DNA from: UBA8389 sp942493385
Lineage (GTDB): Bacteria; Bacteroidota; Bacteroidia; Bacteroidales; UBA1402
NCBI GenBank assembly: GCA_942493385.1
Contig: OW818699.1
Span: 1,674,001-1,738,000 of the forward strand
Direction of reading: 5' to 3'
Length of the DNA: 64,000 bases
A model generated the notes under the pieces. That model searched no databases and was not told where the DNA came from. It saw only the letters and a list, made by a program, of their open reading frames with translations. How positions within the stretch are numbered: position 1 is the stretch's first letter; each line of letters opens with the position of its first letter. Position numbers and translations under genes: made by a program. Below, piece by piece: positions 1-8,378 of this stretch.

Positions 1-2
1 TC

Positions 3-527
3 GGTAGCAAATTGACAGAATTCGCCGATATCGCCGAAGCGGTTTCCAACCACGCGGCCTCCTGTGCTGCCAAACTGCGCCGACAGCATTCCTGCGCGGC
101 TGGCATGCTGGTTTTCATCATGACCAACCCCTTTGCCGAGCGCGATCCGCAATACGTCAACAGCAGGCATTTCAAACTTTCCGTTCCGACCAGCGACACC
201 AGTGAAATCATCAAACATGCTAAATGGCTGTTGGGTGAAATCTTCAAAAAAGGCTATTCTTACAAGAAGGCCGGCGTCATTATCACCGAAATCGTGCCCG
301 ACGCTCCCATTCAGGCAGATCTGTTCGATACGGTGGATCGCGACCGTCAGAAGCGGCTCATGAAAGCCATCGACTCCCTCAACGACGGCTACGGCACCAA
401 CAAAGTCCGCAGCGCGGCACAAGGATATAGCAAGAAGTGGAAACTCAAGAACGAACAACTTTCACCCTGTTATTCGACCAAGCTTTCGGACATCATCGAA
501 GTGAAAACGGGCGAAGAAACTCCGTGA
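3..527 (+). CDS. umuC: UmuC-like Y-family DNA polymerase, C-terminal part (5' truncated by window)
   Basis: The reading frame is open from the window edge, so only the C-terminal ~174 residues are present. The translated segment resembles the end of UmuC (DNA polymerase V catalytic subunit): a little-finger region with a HAA..CAAKLRRQ stretch and a terminal DUF4113-like part containing QADLFDTVDRDRQKRLMKAID and ending in a TKLSDII-like segment. UmuC carries out error-prone translesion synthesis in the SOS response. The catalytic palm domain lies outside the window, so activity cannot be judged. It is usually found next to umuD, which would be to the left. The first possible start codon, TTG at 12, is internal and not a real start. 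Confidence 0.85.
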   Translation, partial: GSKLTEFADIAEAVSNHAASCAAKLRRQHSCAAGMLVFIMTNPFAERDPQYVNSRHFKLSVPTSDTSEIIKHAKWLLGEIFKKGYSYKKAGVIITEIVPDAPIQADLFDTVDRDRQKRLMKAIDSLNDGYGTNKVRSAAQGYSKKWKLKNEQLSPCYSTKLSDIIEVKTGEETP

Positions 528-605
528 GCGCTTGTTTTCCTAGATGTTAAGTTTGCGAATGAAGTAATAAAGCCGTTCCTTTGTCCTCATATTTCATAGT
601 ACAAT

Positions 606-1397
606 ATGGTAGTCCTTTTCAAAGGTTATAACAATCACAGCAACAGGCTGTTACAGGCGATTCATCTGGACGCTTTCTGCATGGAGCACGGCTTGGAATT
701 TTATAACCCGAGTTTTTGGAGGATGAAGGGTCTGTACGGCATCAAAGGCAAACCTATGGATGCTGTCGTTTGGTCTTTGCTGTGTACCTTGAACAAAATT
801 CATCTGCTACCCAAAATAAAGTTCAACCAAGGAGGAATGCAGGAAAAGTACGAACAAATGCTACAGCAAAAGAAGCTGGTTTTTGTTCATGGCTGGCGTT
901 TCAGAAACTTTGAACTGACTGAAAAATACCAGAAGGAGCTGGTTGCCAAATATTCCGTCTTGCCCGAATTGTACGAAACAAACGAACTGTATCAGAAGGT
1001 TCTGAATACTGATCGTTCCGCCTACAATTTAGTTGGCGTACACGTTCGTAAAGGGGATTACAGAACTTGGAAAAATGGCATCTATTTCTTCGAGGATACT
1101 GTTTATCAAGCTTATATGAATAATATGGATGCGGCACTCAGCAAAGCGACCGGAAAGCAGACAATGTTCCTAGTCTTTTCAAATGAAACACTTCAGATTC
1201 AGCCGTCCGAAACAGTCCTAATCTCCAAGAATCCATGGTATGTGGACCAGAAAATCATGAGTCTGTGCGATTACCTCATCGGGCCACCCAGCACATTTAC
1301 GCTTTGGGCCAGCTACCTTGGAAATGCACGGTACTACCAAATCACGGACGATTCAGGGAAAATCAAACTGGACGAATTCGTATCAAGTAAAGGTTAA
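606..1397 (+). CDS. GT11-like alpha-1,2-fucosyltransferase family protein
   Basis: A 263-residue protein without a signal peptide. It carries the HVRKGDY motif (residues 146-152), the hallmark HxRxGDY nucleotide-sugar binding motif of alpha-1,2-fucosyltransferases (GT11), followed by an FSNE motif (191-194) and a C-terminal MSLCDYLIGPPSTFTLWASY segment that fits the conserved S/T-x-F-S/A-W-W/A motif region of the family. Such enzymes transfer fucose from GDP-fucose to galactose in surface polysaccharides. The neighbours are not other glycosyltransferases, so it is a lone gene next to esterases and a fucose catabolic block. Donor and acceptor are inferred. It ends 2 bp before the convergent esterase gene. 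Confidence 0.75.
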   Translation: MVVLFKGYNNHSNRLLQAIHLDAFCMEHGLEFYNPSFWRMKGLYGIKGKPMDAVVWSLLCTLNKIHLLPKIKFNQGGMQEKYEQMLQQKKLVFVHGWRFRNFELTEKYQKELVAKYSVLPELYETNELYQKVLNTDRSAYNLVGVHVRKGDYRTWKNGIYFFEDTVYQAYMNNMDAALSKATGKQTMFLVFSNETLQIQPSETVLISKNPWYVDQKIMSLCDYLIGPPSTFTLWASYLGNARYYQITDDSGKIKLDEFVSSKG

Positions 1398-1399
1398 GC

Positions 1400-2971
1400 T
1401 TACCAATTATCGGTTCTGAAGTTCGGAGCCCACAGCCCATCCTTGTTGGCTAGACTGGCCGGCGGATTGGTGCCCCAGCAATACCGGACGGCAACTGGCT
1501 TCGGAACAGCTGGATTCCATACCACAATGGTTTTGCCTACGAATTTGGCTTGAGCCCAACGGAAAACCTTGTCCTCTCCTGCAATGGCGAAACCAGTCAG
1601 CTTGTCACACCAAGCTACGAAATCCTCCTTGTTGGGTTTGAAGAACAACTGGATCGAATCACCTTTCACTTGATAATGATCGTACATGGGGCCTGAGGCC
1701 TCGATATCCTCTCCATAAGCCTTGGCCTGTGCGGCAACCGCCAAACGGTAACCGATTTCCTGCTTGTTTTTGGGATGAATGTTTGTCGGGTCATTGCCTG
1801 CGTTCTCAATGGCCACTATCATAGCGGTATTTGGTACCGACAAGTTCTGCACCTGCGCCTCCCGAACCAGCATCATGCTGCCGTTCTCTACCGGTTTCGA
1901 CATCGCTTTTCCATAATTGGCCAATTGGACGTATATAAAGGGGAATTCTCCCTGGCCAAAATGATCCCGCCAGTCACCGATGAGCGTTTCCATGATTTCC
2001 CGGTATTCCTTGGCAGAAGGGCCGTTGGATTCACCCTGATACCAGAGTGCACCTCGGATGGCATACGGAAACAAAGGAGCGATCATGCCGTTGTAGCAAA
2101 CGTATGGGTTGTGTTGATCAATGCTGGGATCGGGGTTCTTCGGAGCCTTTGGTTTCTTGGCGGTCGCATCACCTGCTGAAGCCGCCAGCGCAGCCAAGTC
2201 GCCGCTGTATTTTTTCATCTGCTCCCGATAGGCAGGCATCAATTTAGCGCTATCGGTGGTGAATTTTGTCCATTTTTCCTGATAGCCATCCAACAAGTAG
2301 TTCATATTGGGATGCGCTTGCAGGTGTTTTTCGCTGATCCAACTTTCGGCGGTGCTGGCTCCAAAGGCTGAAGTGATCAGTCCGAAGGGAATGCCGTATT
2401 TGTCGTACAGGTTTTTGGCAAAGAAATAGGCGGCAGCCGAAAAATGTCCGACCGTTTTCGGAGAACAAACTTCCCATTTCCCGACTACTTCTTCTTGAAT
2501 CTCATTATTGGGTGTGAAATCCACGTCGAACACCCTGATTTTCGGGTAGTTGGCGCCGGCCACTTCTTCTGCTTCGTTGTCCACGCCGCACCAATAGCGG
2601 TCTTCCTTGGACACCGTCATGTCCATGTTGGATTGGCCGGAACAAAGCCAGACCTCACCTATATAGATGTCTTGAATGAAAACAGAGTTCTTTTTGCCTT
2701 TGATGACCATGTTGAACGGGCCACCGGCTGGCAACGATTTTAACTTTACCATCCATTTTCCCGATTTGTCGGCTTTAACAGCCGTTTTCAAGCTGTTGAA
2801 AAGCACAGTCACCTTTTCACCCGGTTTGGCAGTGCCCCATACAGGAATGGGTTTGTCGCGCTGAAGCACCATGTGCTCACTGAATAGGTTGGCCGGTTTC
2901 ACCACGGCAAAAACAGGCAGGGCAGCCAAGAGCATTCCAACCAGAAACAATCCTTTGAAAACCTTGTTCAT
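1400..2971 (-). CDS. Sialate O-acetylesterase (SASA) family secreted esterase
   Basis: A 523-residue protein with an N-terminal signal peptide (residues 1-22, ending ALPVFA). The SGNH/SASA fold is shown by the GQSN block (112-115, nucleophile Ser114), WYQGESN (310-316), and a NIHPKNKQEIGYRL segment that supplies the catalytic His. Family members remove acetyl groups from sialic acids or from plant polysaccharides such as acetylated pectin or xylan. In this genomic setting, rich in pectin enzymes, a plant-glycan substrate is as likely as sialic acid. The gene is only 4 bp downstream of the neighbouring esterase on the same strand, so the two are probably one operon of deacetylating enzymes. 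A Lys/Pro/Ala-rich insert lies near 272-282. Confidence 0.88.
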   Translation of the reverse strand: MNKVFKGLFLVGMLLAALPVFAVVKPANLFSEHMVLQRDKPIPVWGTAKPGEKVTVLFNSLKTAVKADKSGKWMVKLKSLPAGGPFNMVIKGKKNSVFIQDIYIGEVWLCSGQSNMDMTVSKEDRYWCGVDNEAEEVAGANYPKIRVFDVDFTPNNEIQEEVVGKWEVCSPKTVGHFSAAAYFFAKNLYDKYGIPFGLITSAFGASTAESWISEKHLQAHPNMNYLLDGYQEKWTKFTTDSAKLMPAYREQMKKYSGDLAALAASAGDATAKKPKAPKNPDPSIDQHNPYVCYNGMIAPLFPYAIRGALWYQGESNGPSAKEYREIMETLIGDWRDHFGQGEFPFIYVQLANYGKAMSKPVENGSMMLVREAQVQNLSVPNTAMIVAIENAGNDPTNIHPKNKQEIGYRLAVAAQAKAYGEDIEASGPMYDHYQVKGDSIQLFFKPNKEDFVAWCDKLTGFAIAGEDKVFRWAQAKFVGKTIVVWNPAVPKPVAVRYCWGTNPPASLANKDGLWAPNFRTDNW

Positions 2972-2975
2972 AGCG

Positions 2976-3917
2976 TTAAAGTATTTTACGGTTTTTCAAC
3001 CAATCGATGTACAATCCTTTCCAAGCTTCGTGGTAATGGAACGTCTCGCGGAATCCCCAACCGTGGCCGCCCTCTGGGAAAATGTGCATGGAGGCTGGAA
3101 TTTTGTATTTTTTGAGAGCAGCATAAAAGTCAAAACTGTTTTGTGGCGGAACCGCACTGTCATCGTCGCTCAAGAAAAGCAGGGTGGGAGGGGTGTCCTT
3201 CGTTACCTGCAGTTCGTTGGAATAATAATCGACGGAATCCCTTTTGTATCCAGGTCCAAGCAGGTTCTCCCGGGAGCCGGCATGGGTAACGCTTTCCTGC
3301 ATGGAAACCACCGGATAGAAAAGGATCATGAAGTCGGGCCGGCAGCTGAAGGAACTCAAAGGGGCTGGTGCTGGGGGCACTGGTTTTTTGCCTTTTGCAG
3401 GTGGCGCTACCGGTGGAACTGGCGTCCCCAAATCAAAATGCGTTCCAAGCGTGGAAGCCAGATGTCCGCCAGCCGAGAAGCCGCTGACACCAATTTTTGA
3501 AGGATTCAATTTCCATTCGCCAGCGCGGCTGCGGATGATGCGCATGGCCTGTTGGGCATCTTTCAAGGGTATGAAGGCATGTTTGTTGGGAAGTCTGTAT
3601 TTAAGCACGAATGCATTGATGCCCAGGCTGGAAAGCCATTCGCCGAACTGTGATCCTTCATGGCCTGCAGCTTGCCTAGCGTAACCACCACCTGGTATCA
3701 CCAAGATGGTCACGCCTGTATTTTTGGCAGAATCGGCCGGGAAAAACTTCATGGAGGGCACGGAAACATTCTCCACACGATCGTTCTGAGTCACCTCGGC
3801 TACGGTGATTCCATTGCTTTCGGGTACGCCGTCGGGCCAGATAAAGATGACTTCGCGTTCAGCCGCTTGCAAAAAAAACGAGGTTAGAAAAAACAGGCAA
3901 AAAAGTACGTTTTTCAT
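2976..3917 (-). CDS. Alpha/beta-hydrolase esterase (acetylxylan-esterase/BD-FAE-like), secreted
   Basis: The start was chosen at the ATG whose complement is 3915-3917. The reading frame extends further upstream, but the added residues are not signal-like and would run into the AraC gene. The 313-residue product begins with a signal peptide (1-18, ending FFLQAA). It has an oxyanion-hole PGGGY (75-79), the nucleophile elbow GFSAGG (Ser148), an SDDD acid segment and a GGHGWGF histidine segment, all typical of the BD-FAE/lipase_3-like carbohydrate esterases. A Pro/Ala/Lys-rich loop follows near 165-185. It probably removes acetyl or feruloyl esters from plant polysaccharides in the periplasm, together with the SASA esterase downstream. 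Confidence 0.87.
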   Translation of the reverse strand: MKNVLFCLFFLTSFFLQAAEREVIFIWPDGVPESNGITVAEVTQNDRVENVSVPSMKFFPADSAKNTGVTILVIPGGGYARQAAGHEGSQFGEWLSSLGINAFVLKYRLPNKHAFIPLKDAQQAMRIIRSRAGEWKLNPSKIGVSGFSAGGHLASTLGTHFDLGTPVPPVAPPAKGKKPVPPAPAPLSSFSCRPDFMILFYPVVSMQESVTHAGSRENLLGPGYKRDSVDYYSNELQVTKDTPPTLLFLSDDDSAVPPQNSFDFYAALKKYKIPASMHIFPEGGHGWGFRETFHYHEAWKGLYIDWLKNRKIL

Positions 3918-3984
3918 GAATGAAGGGTTTATGGAGTAGACGGCCACTAAAGTACGGCTTTTGGTTATAACGGACAAAAAATCC

Positions 3985-4851
3985 TCAGCGTATTTCTGCC
4001 GATCGAAAACTATCCCGATACTGAGTGGGTGTTTTTCCGACCAGTTGCTTGAACAACCTATTGAAATACGGAATGTTCTCAAAAGCCAGCGAACAGGCGA
4101 TGTCCTTAACCGGCGCATCGTTGATGACCAGCCTCAATTGAGCGTTCTCAATCTTTTTTCGGTTGATGTAATCGATGGGTGTATCGTTCATTTCTTGCTT
4201 GAACAAGCGGGTAAAATGGTCGTCCGAAAGAAAGCATCGATCCGAAAGGTCGCTGATGCTGATTTTTTTTCCGATGTTCTCGCGGATGTATCTCAAGGCT
4301 TTAACTATTCGGGAGTCTTCCGTAACAATCAATTTTTCAGCTCGTTCCAGAAAACGGGCAAGCAGTTGTAACAAGATGCCATTGGTTTCAGTCCGTACTG
4401 GAAACGAGGTCTGGGCGGTCGAAGCCAGACTTTTTAGGAAGCCAGCGCTGTTGTCGTACGAAACTGGATCGTAAAGGGCCAATCCTTTGCCTGGATTGAT
4501 GGCCAAAAGCCTTTGAAGCAACTGCATATCGAGTTCAGTCGCTGGAACTTCCAGCGGAAAGCGGAATTGTTCGAAAATGCGCGTCGTATCGGTATGGTTT
4601 TCGCTCACATGAAGGTAATACAAGGAAAAATGCCGGTCGCAGCTGTCATTATGCAGTGAAAAGGGCGGAATCAGGTACAAGTGACCTGGTGTAAGTCGTT
4701 GTTCCACACCTTCCACCGTCATGCAGGCTTCCCCTTCGGCCACCAGATAAATCCGGAAGAACGGGCTTTTGATGTTCCTAAAATTCCAATCCCCTTCGTG
4801 GACAGCCTGCCCAGCGTTCAGTAGCATCAGGTTCAGCGATTCTTTTTCCAT
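3985..4851 (-). CDS. AraC-family transcriptional regulator
   Basis: A 288-residue protein. The N-terminal cupin-like sensing domain (about 1-150) has the usual LTPGHLYLIPP segment. The C-terminal double helix-turn-helix (about 185-285) has LSDRCFLSDDHFTRLFKQE and the signature FENIPYFNRLFKQLVGKTPTQYR. The start is ATG at 4851. An upstream in-frame ATG at 4890 is rejected because the -7 promoter box (4868-4875) lies between the two. It is divergent from a sugar transporter and upstream of two esterases on the same strand, so it probably activates these genes in response to a sugar. The ligand cannot be read from the sequence. Confidence 0.9.
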   Translation of the reverse strand: MEKESLNLMLLNAGQAVHEGDWNFRNIKSPFFRIYLVAEGEACMTVEGVEQRLTPGHLYLIPPFSLHNDSCDRHFSLYYLHVSENHTDTTRIFEQFRFPLEVPATELDMQLLQRLLAINPGKGLALYDPVSYDNSAGFLKSLASTAQTSFPVRTETNGILLQLLARFLERAEKLIVTEDSRIVKALRYIRENIGKKISISDLSDRCFLSDDHFTRLFKQEMNDTPIDYINRKKIENAQLRLVINDAPVKDIACSLAFENIPYFNRLFKQLVGKTPTQYRDSFRSAEIR

Positions 4852-4867
4852 GACGATTCGTTTGCAA

Positions 4868-4875
4868 CAAAAGTA
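4868..4875 (-). promoter_or_regulatory. -7 promoter element of the AraC gene
   Basis: The minus strand reads TACTTTTG, an exact match to the Bacteroidota -7 consensus TAnnTTTG. It lies 17 bp upstream of the AraC start codon, giving a very short leader. It faces the transporter promoter at 4897-4904, so the two polymerases would compete for the same ~30 bp. Confidence 0.6.
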
Positions 4876-4896
4876 TGAAATTCCGATCAAGTTCTC

Positions 4897-4904
4897 TACA
4901 TTTG
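4897..4904 (+). promoter_or_regulatory. -7 promoter element of the FucP-like transporter gene
   Basis: TACATTTG matches TAnnTTTG exactly. Transcription would begin near 4911. An ATG at 4918 would then have almost no leader, so the ATG at 4942 is the better start for the transporter. Confidence 0.6.
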
Positions 4905-4941
4905 CGACTTAACCTGAATGTCGAGAACCACGACTACACTT

Positions 4942-6165
4942 ATGAAAAAACAAAGCATCCTCAGTACCCCCAACGGGAAAACATTTCTCTTGCCTTTTCT
5001 GCTCATTTCCAGTTTGTACTTGCTTTGGGGTTGCGCCCACGGCATGCTCGATGTGCTTAACCGTCATTTTCAGGGCTGCTTTGACATGAATAAGGCTCAA
5101 TCGGGCTTCGTGCAGTTTTCCACCTACATCGCCTATTTCATCATGGCCATTCCGGCTGGTCAGATCTTAAAGAAACTGGGTTACAAAAAAGGGATATTTG
5201 TAGGTTTGATGATGTTTGCGATTGGTGCTTTGGCCTTTGTTCCTGCTGCATTCGCCAATTCTCCCACGCCTTTTATGGCCGCCTTGTTTTTTCTTGCTTG
5301 CGGCCTTTGCATCATCGAAACGGGTGCCCATCCCTACGCCACCGTGCTCGGACCTCCTGAAAACGCGGCACAGCGCATCAATGTGGCCGCCGCTTTCAAC
5401 GGAGTGGGTTGGATCATAGGACCACTTATTGGCGGAACCCTCATTTTTGGTGCCGAAGCTGGCGATGCAATGGCCACGGCCAAACCCTACGTTCTGGTTG
5501 GTGTTGTGGTACTCATCGTTGCCATTGCCCTGCTTTTTGTGAAAATGCCCGAGATCGTTCCTCCAACCGAAGAAGAGGAGCTGGGTGTTAACGTTGCACC
5601 GATATCCATCTGGAAACGCAAAAGCTTTGTTCTAGCTGTTGTGGCACAGTTTCTTTATGTTGCCGCTCAAACCGGCATCTTCAGTTTTTTCATCAATTAT
5701 GTGCTTGAACTCTATCCCGGTTTGAGCAACTTGGATGCTTCACGGATGCTCAGCCTTGGAGGGATGGGCCTTTTCCTCGTTGGTCGACTCACCAGCAGTT
5801 GGTTCATGCGTTGGGTGAAACCAGCCCGTTTGCTGGCTTATTTTGCCATTGCTGCCGTCGTATGCATGGTGCTGGTAGTTTTGTCCGTAGGAACCCTTTC
5901 TTTCGTGGCTCTCTGCTTGTCCATGTACCTGATGTCCATGATGTTTCCAACCATTTTCGCCTTGGGTGTGCATGGTCTCGGTGTCAAGACCAAGCAGGCT
6001 TCCTCCTACATCGTGATGGGTGTGGGTGGTGGAGCTGTTTCTCCATTCTTGATGGGCTACATTGGAGAATCCAACATGGCCTTGGGTTTCCTTGTTCCGC
6101 TGGTTTGTTTCCTATTCATCGCATACTACGGATTGTCCCAGTATTCTTCTAGCAAACAGCACTAA
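4942..6165 (+). CDS. FucP-like sugar:H+ symporter (MFS)
   Basis: About 407 residues with roughly 12 hydrophobic membrane segments. It has the features of the FucP/GluP branch of the major facilitator family: an N-terminal LLPFLLISSLYLLWGCAHG segment, an ETGAHPYATVLG segment in the region of the family motif E-T-x-A-N-P-Y, and QRINVAAAFNGVGWIIGPL. It sits in the inner membrane and imports a monosaccharide with protons. It is divergent from the AraC regulator. Motif details differ from the second, more canonical FucP in this window (GAHPY rather than TANPY), so the substrate may be another sugar. An ATG at 4918 would add eight polar residues and is less likely given the promoter position. Confidence 0.88.
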   Translation: MKKQSILSTPNGKTFLLPFLLISSLYLLWGCAHGMLDVLNRHFQGCFDMNKAQSGFVQFSTYIAYFIMAIPAGQILKKLGYKKGIFVGLMMFAIGALAFVPAAFANSPTPFMAALFFLACGLCIIETGAHPYATVLGPPENAAQRINVAAAFNGVGWIIGPLIGGTLIFGAEAGDAMATAKPYVLVGVVVLIVAIALLFVKMPEIVPPTEEEELGVNVAPISIWKRKSFVLAVVAQFLYVAAQTGIFSFFINYVLELYPGLSNLDASRMLSLGGMGLFLVGRLTSSWFMRWVKPARLLAYFAIAAVVCMVLVVLSVGTLSFVALCLSMYLMSMMFPTIFALGVHGLGVKTKQASSYIVMGVGGGAVSPFLMGYIGESNMALGFLVPLVCFLFIAYYGLSQYSSSKQH

Positions 6166-6211
6166 CTCCGAAAAGTGTTGAAGAACATATTTTTACAAAC
6201 CATTTTTATGA

Positions 6212-6219
6212 TAACTTTG
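6212..6219 (+). promoter_or_regulatory. -7 promoter element of fucI
   Basis: TAACTTTG is an exact TAnnTTTG match. It is followed 12 bp later by a direct-repeat operator candidate, leaving a leader of about 85 bases before the fucI start. Confidence 0.6.
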
Positions 6220-6230
6220 CTTAATCGTGA

Positions 6231-6248
6231 CAGCACAGTTCAGCACAG
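6231..6248 (+). promoter_or_regulatory. Direct-repeat operator candidate upstream of fucI
   Basis: CAGCACAG-TT-CAGCACAG: two identical 8-mers spaced by 2 bp (period 10), lying over the expected transcription start. The same architecture occurs at 43134-43161, 57708-57725 and 62696-62713, in each case 9-13 bp after a TAnnTTTG box. The position is that of a repressor site. The GntR-family protein encoded at 43182 is the natural candidate ligand-responsive regulator; this link is inference. Confidence 0.65.
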
Positions 6249-6312
6249 TGGTTCCAGTATTATTGACGTTAGCAGCCATGGTGAGATTTGACATAATAAA
6301 TTCCAATATAGA

Positions 6313-8085
6313 ATGACCAAGTATCCAAAAGTAGGGATTCGTCCCATTATCGACGGGCGCCAGGGCGGTGTCCGTGAAAGTCTGGAAGACCAGACCATGA
6401 ATATGGCCAAAAGTGCCGCAGCCCTCATTTCCTCAAAATTGCGTTATCCGGACGGTACACCAGTTGAATGCATCCTTGCCGACACCACCATAGGCCGTGT
6501 GCCTGAAGCCGCCGCCTGTGCGGCAAAGTTCGAGAAAGAAGGTGTTGGCCTGACCCTTTCCGTCACCCCTTGCTGGGCCTATGGCACCGAAACCATCGAC
6601 CTGAATCCCTATTATCCGAAGGCTATTTGGGGTTTCAACGGAACAGAACGACCTGGTGCCGTTTACCTCGCCGCCGCACTGGCCGGTCACGCTCAAAAGG
6701 GTGTGCCTGCTTTCGGCATCTATGGTGAAAATGTTCAAGACAATACCGACACCAGCATTCCTGCCGACGTGGAAGAAAAAATCCTGCGTTTCGTGAAAGC
6801 CGGTTTGGCCGTCGCTCAAATGAAAGGCAAATCCTATCTGGGCATCGGTGGCCAATGCATGGGTATAGCCGGCTCCGTCGTGGATCCGGACTTTTTCCAG
6901 GATTACCTTGGTATTCGAACGGAAGCTGTCGACGAAGTGGAACTGATCCGACGCATTGAAAAAGGCATTTTCGATCCCGAAGAATTCAAGAAGGCCATGG
7001 CTTGGACTGTGAAATATTGCAAAGTGAACGAAGGCGATGATTTCAGCGAACCTGCCAAGCAAAGCAGCCGCGAGCAAAAGGAAAAAGACTGGGAATATGT
7101 GGTGAAGATGACACTCATCATGCGCGACTTGATGGTAGGAAACCCTCGGTTGAAGGTTTTGGGTTATGCTGAAGAAGCCCTTGGCCACAACGCCATTGCA
7201 GCTGGTTTCCAAGGCCAACGCCAATGGACCGACTTCCTCCCGAACGGCGATTTCAGTGAAGCATTGCTTTGTTCTTCGTTCGATTGGAACGGCATCCGTG
7301 AAGCTTTTGTGTTAGCCACCGAAAACGACTCCCTGAACGGCGTTTCCATGCTTTTCGGGCATTTGCTCACCAATACCGCCTCCATTTTCTCCGATGTTCG
7401 CACCTATTGGAGTCCAGACGCTGTCAAACGTGTCACCGGTTACCAACTCGAAGGCGCTGCCGCCAATGGCATCATCCACCTCATCAACTCAGGTGCCACC
7501 TGCTTGGATGCCACCGGTGAAATGCAGAACGCTAAGGGCGAACCCGTAATGAAACAACCTTGGGACATTACCGAAGCCGATGTGCTCAAAAGCCTTGAAG
7601 CCACGACCTGGTATCCGGCCAATACCGGCTATTTTCGCGGTGGCGGTTATTCCTCCAACTTCCTGTCCAAGGGCGGCATGCCTGTAACCATGCTCCGTGT
7701 GAACCGTATCAAAGGCTTAGGTCCAGTTTTGCAAATTGCCGAAGGCTGGACAGTCAGCATCCCTGATAAGGTTCATGAAACCATCAACGTACGAACCGAC
7801 CGTACTTGGCCCACCACTTGGTTTGCTCCCCGTCTCAATGCTACGGAACAATTCAAGGACGTCTACAGCGTCATGAACAATTGGGGTGCCAACCACGGTG
7901 CCATCAGTTACGGACACATCGGTGCCGATCTGATCACGCTGGCATCCATGCTCCGAATTCCCGTGTGCATGCACAATGTGGATGCGGGTAAGGTTTTTCG
8001 TCCCGCCACTTGGAATGCTTTCGGAATGGATGCTGAAGGTGCTGATTATAGGGCTTGTCAGATATTTGGCCCCCTATACAAATAA
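6313..8085 (+). CDS. fucI: L-fucose isomerase
   Basis: A 590-residue protein, the usual length for FucI, which interconverts L-fucose and L-fuculose (and D-arabinose/D-ribulose) in the cytoplasm using Mn2+. The N-terminus KVGIRPIIDGRQGGVRESLE and the segments GFNGTERPGAVYLAA, AFVLATENDSLNGVSML, FSDVRTYWSP and SYGHIGADLITLASMLRIPV are typical of the family and include the acidic metal-binding residues. It has its own promoter and direct-repeat operator and is followed by an inverted repeat and a terminator, so it is a single-gene unit next to the FucU/FucP operon. Genes for L-fuculose kinase and the phosphate aldolase are not in this window. Confidence 0.95.
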   Translation: MTKYPKVGIRPIIDGRQGGVRESLEDQTMNMAKSAAALISSKLRYPDGTPVECILADTTIGRVPEAAACAAKFEKEGVGLTLSVTPCWAYGTETIDLNPYYPKAIWGFNGTERPGAVYLAAALAGHAQKGVPAFGIYGENVQDNTDTSIPADVEEKILRFVKAGLAVAQMKGKSYLGIGGQCMGIAGSVVDPDFFQDYLGIRTEAVDEVELIRRIEKGIFDPEEFKKAMAWTVKYCKVNEGDDFSEPAKQSSREQKEKDWEYVVKMTLIMRDLMVGNPRLKVLGYAEEALGHNAIAAGFQGQRQWTDFLPNGDFSEALLCSSFDWNGIREAFVLATENDSLNGVSMLFGHLLTNTASIFSDVRTYWSPDAVKRVTGYQLEGAAANGIIHLINSGATCLDATGEMQNAKGEPVMKQPWDITEADVLKSLEATTWYPANTGYFRGGGYSSNFLSKGGMPVTMLRVNRIKGLGPVLQIAEGWTVSIPDKVHETINVRTDRTWPTTWFAPRLNATEQFKDVYSVMNNWGANHGAISYGHIGADLITLASMLRIPVCMHNVDAGKVFRPATWNAFGMDAEGADYRACQIFGPLYK

Positions 8086-8088
8086 CCT

Positions 8089-8210
8089 GGATGTCTCAAA
8101 CTAACGCCAATCTCTGCGTCAATTCTGAAATTTCAATCCTCACGTACCAAAGTACGCTCCGGTATGAAATTCCAAAATTGACTTGACCTTGACGCTATTT
8201 TGAAACATCC
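8089..8210. repeat. 122-bp intergenic imperfect inverted repeat
   Basis: Two 59-base arms (8089-8147 and 8152-8210) flank a CAAA loop. The outer ends GGATGT/ACATCC and the inner GTAC-CAAA-GTAC match exactly, and the arms agree at most positions when a one-base offset is allowed. The centre reads CACGTACCAAAGTACGCTCC. It lies immediately after the fucI stop codon. It resembles palindromic intergenic elements scattered in Bacteroidota genomes; this is from general knowledge and not checked here. It could form a long hairpin in the fucI mRNA 3' end. Confidence 0.6.
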
Positions 8211-8223
8211 CCCCTGGAAATCA

Positions 8224-8265
8224 ACAGAGGCCGATCATTTAATTTTGAAAGGACCTCTGTTTTTG
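8224..8265 (+). terminator. Rho-independent terminator after fucI
   Basis: Stem ACAGAGG (8224-8230) pairs with CCTCTGT (8254-8260) and is followed by a T-rich tail. It separates fucI from the next promoter at 8340. Confidence 0.65.
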
Positions 8266-8339
8266 TTTTATAACAATTCCTGACCGATTAAATGTTATTG
8301 AATGTCGGAATAGTATTAGTACTGTTCCTTCGTGTTTCC

Positions 8340-8347
8340 TATCTTTG
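8340..8347 (+). promoter_or_regulatory. -7 promoter element of the aldo/keto reductase operon
   Basis: TATCTTTG is an exact TAnnTTTG match, 31 bp before the ATG at 8379. No direct-repeat operator follows it, unlike at fucI. Confidence 0.55.
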
Positions 8348-8378
8348 CAACTCAAAAATCCCTTAAAACCTGAAAATC

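Noticed and set aside
3918..4118. N-terminal extension of the esterase at 2976-3917
   Set aside because: The added 67 residues are not signal-like and overlap the AraC gene; the ATG at 3917 starts a clear signal peptide.
4942..6165. Calling this transporter a second true FucP
   Set aside because: The family motif is altered (GAHPY rather than TANPY) and it is controlled separately by an AraC gene, so only FucP-like is justified.
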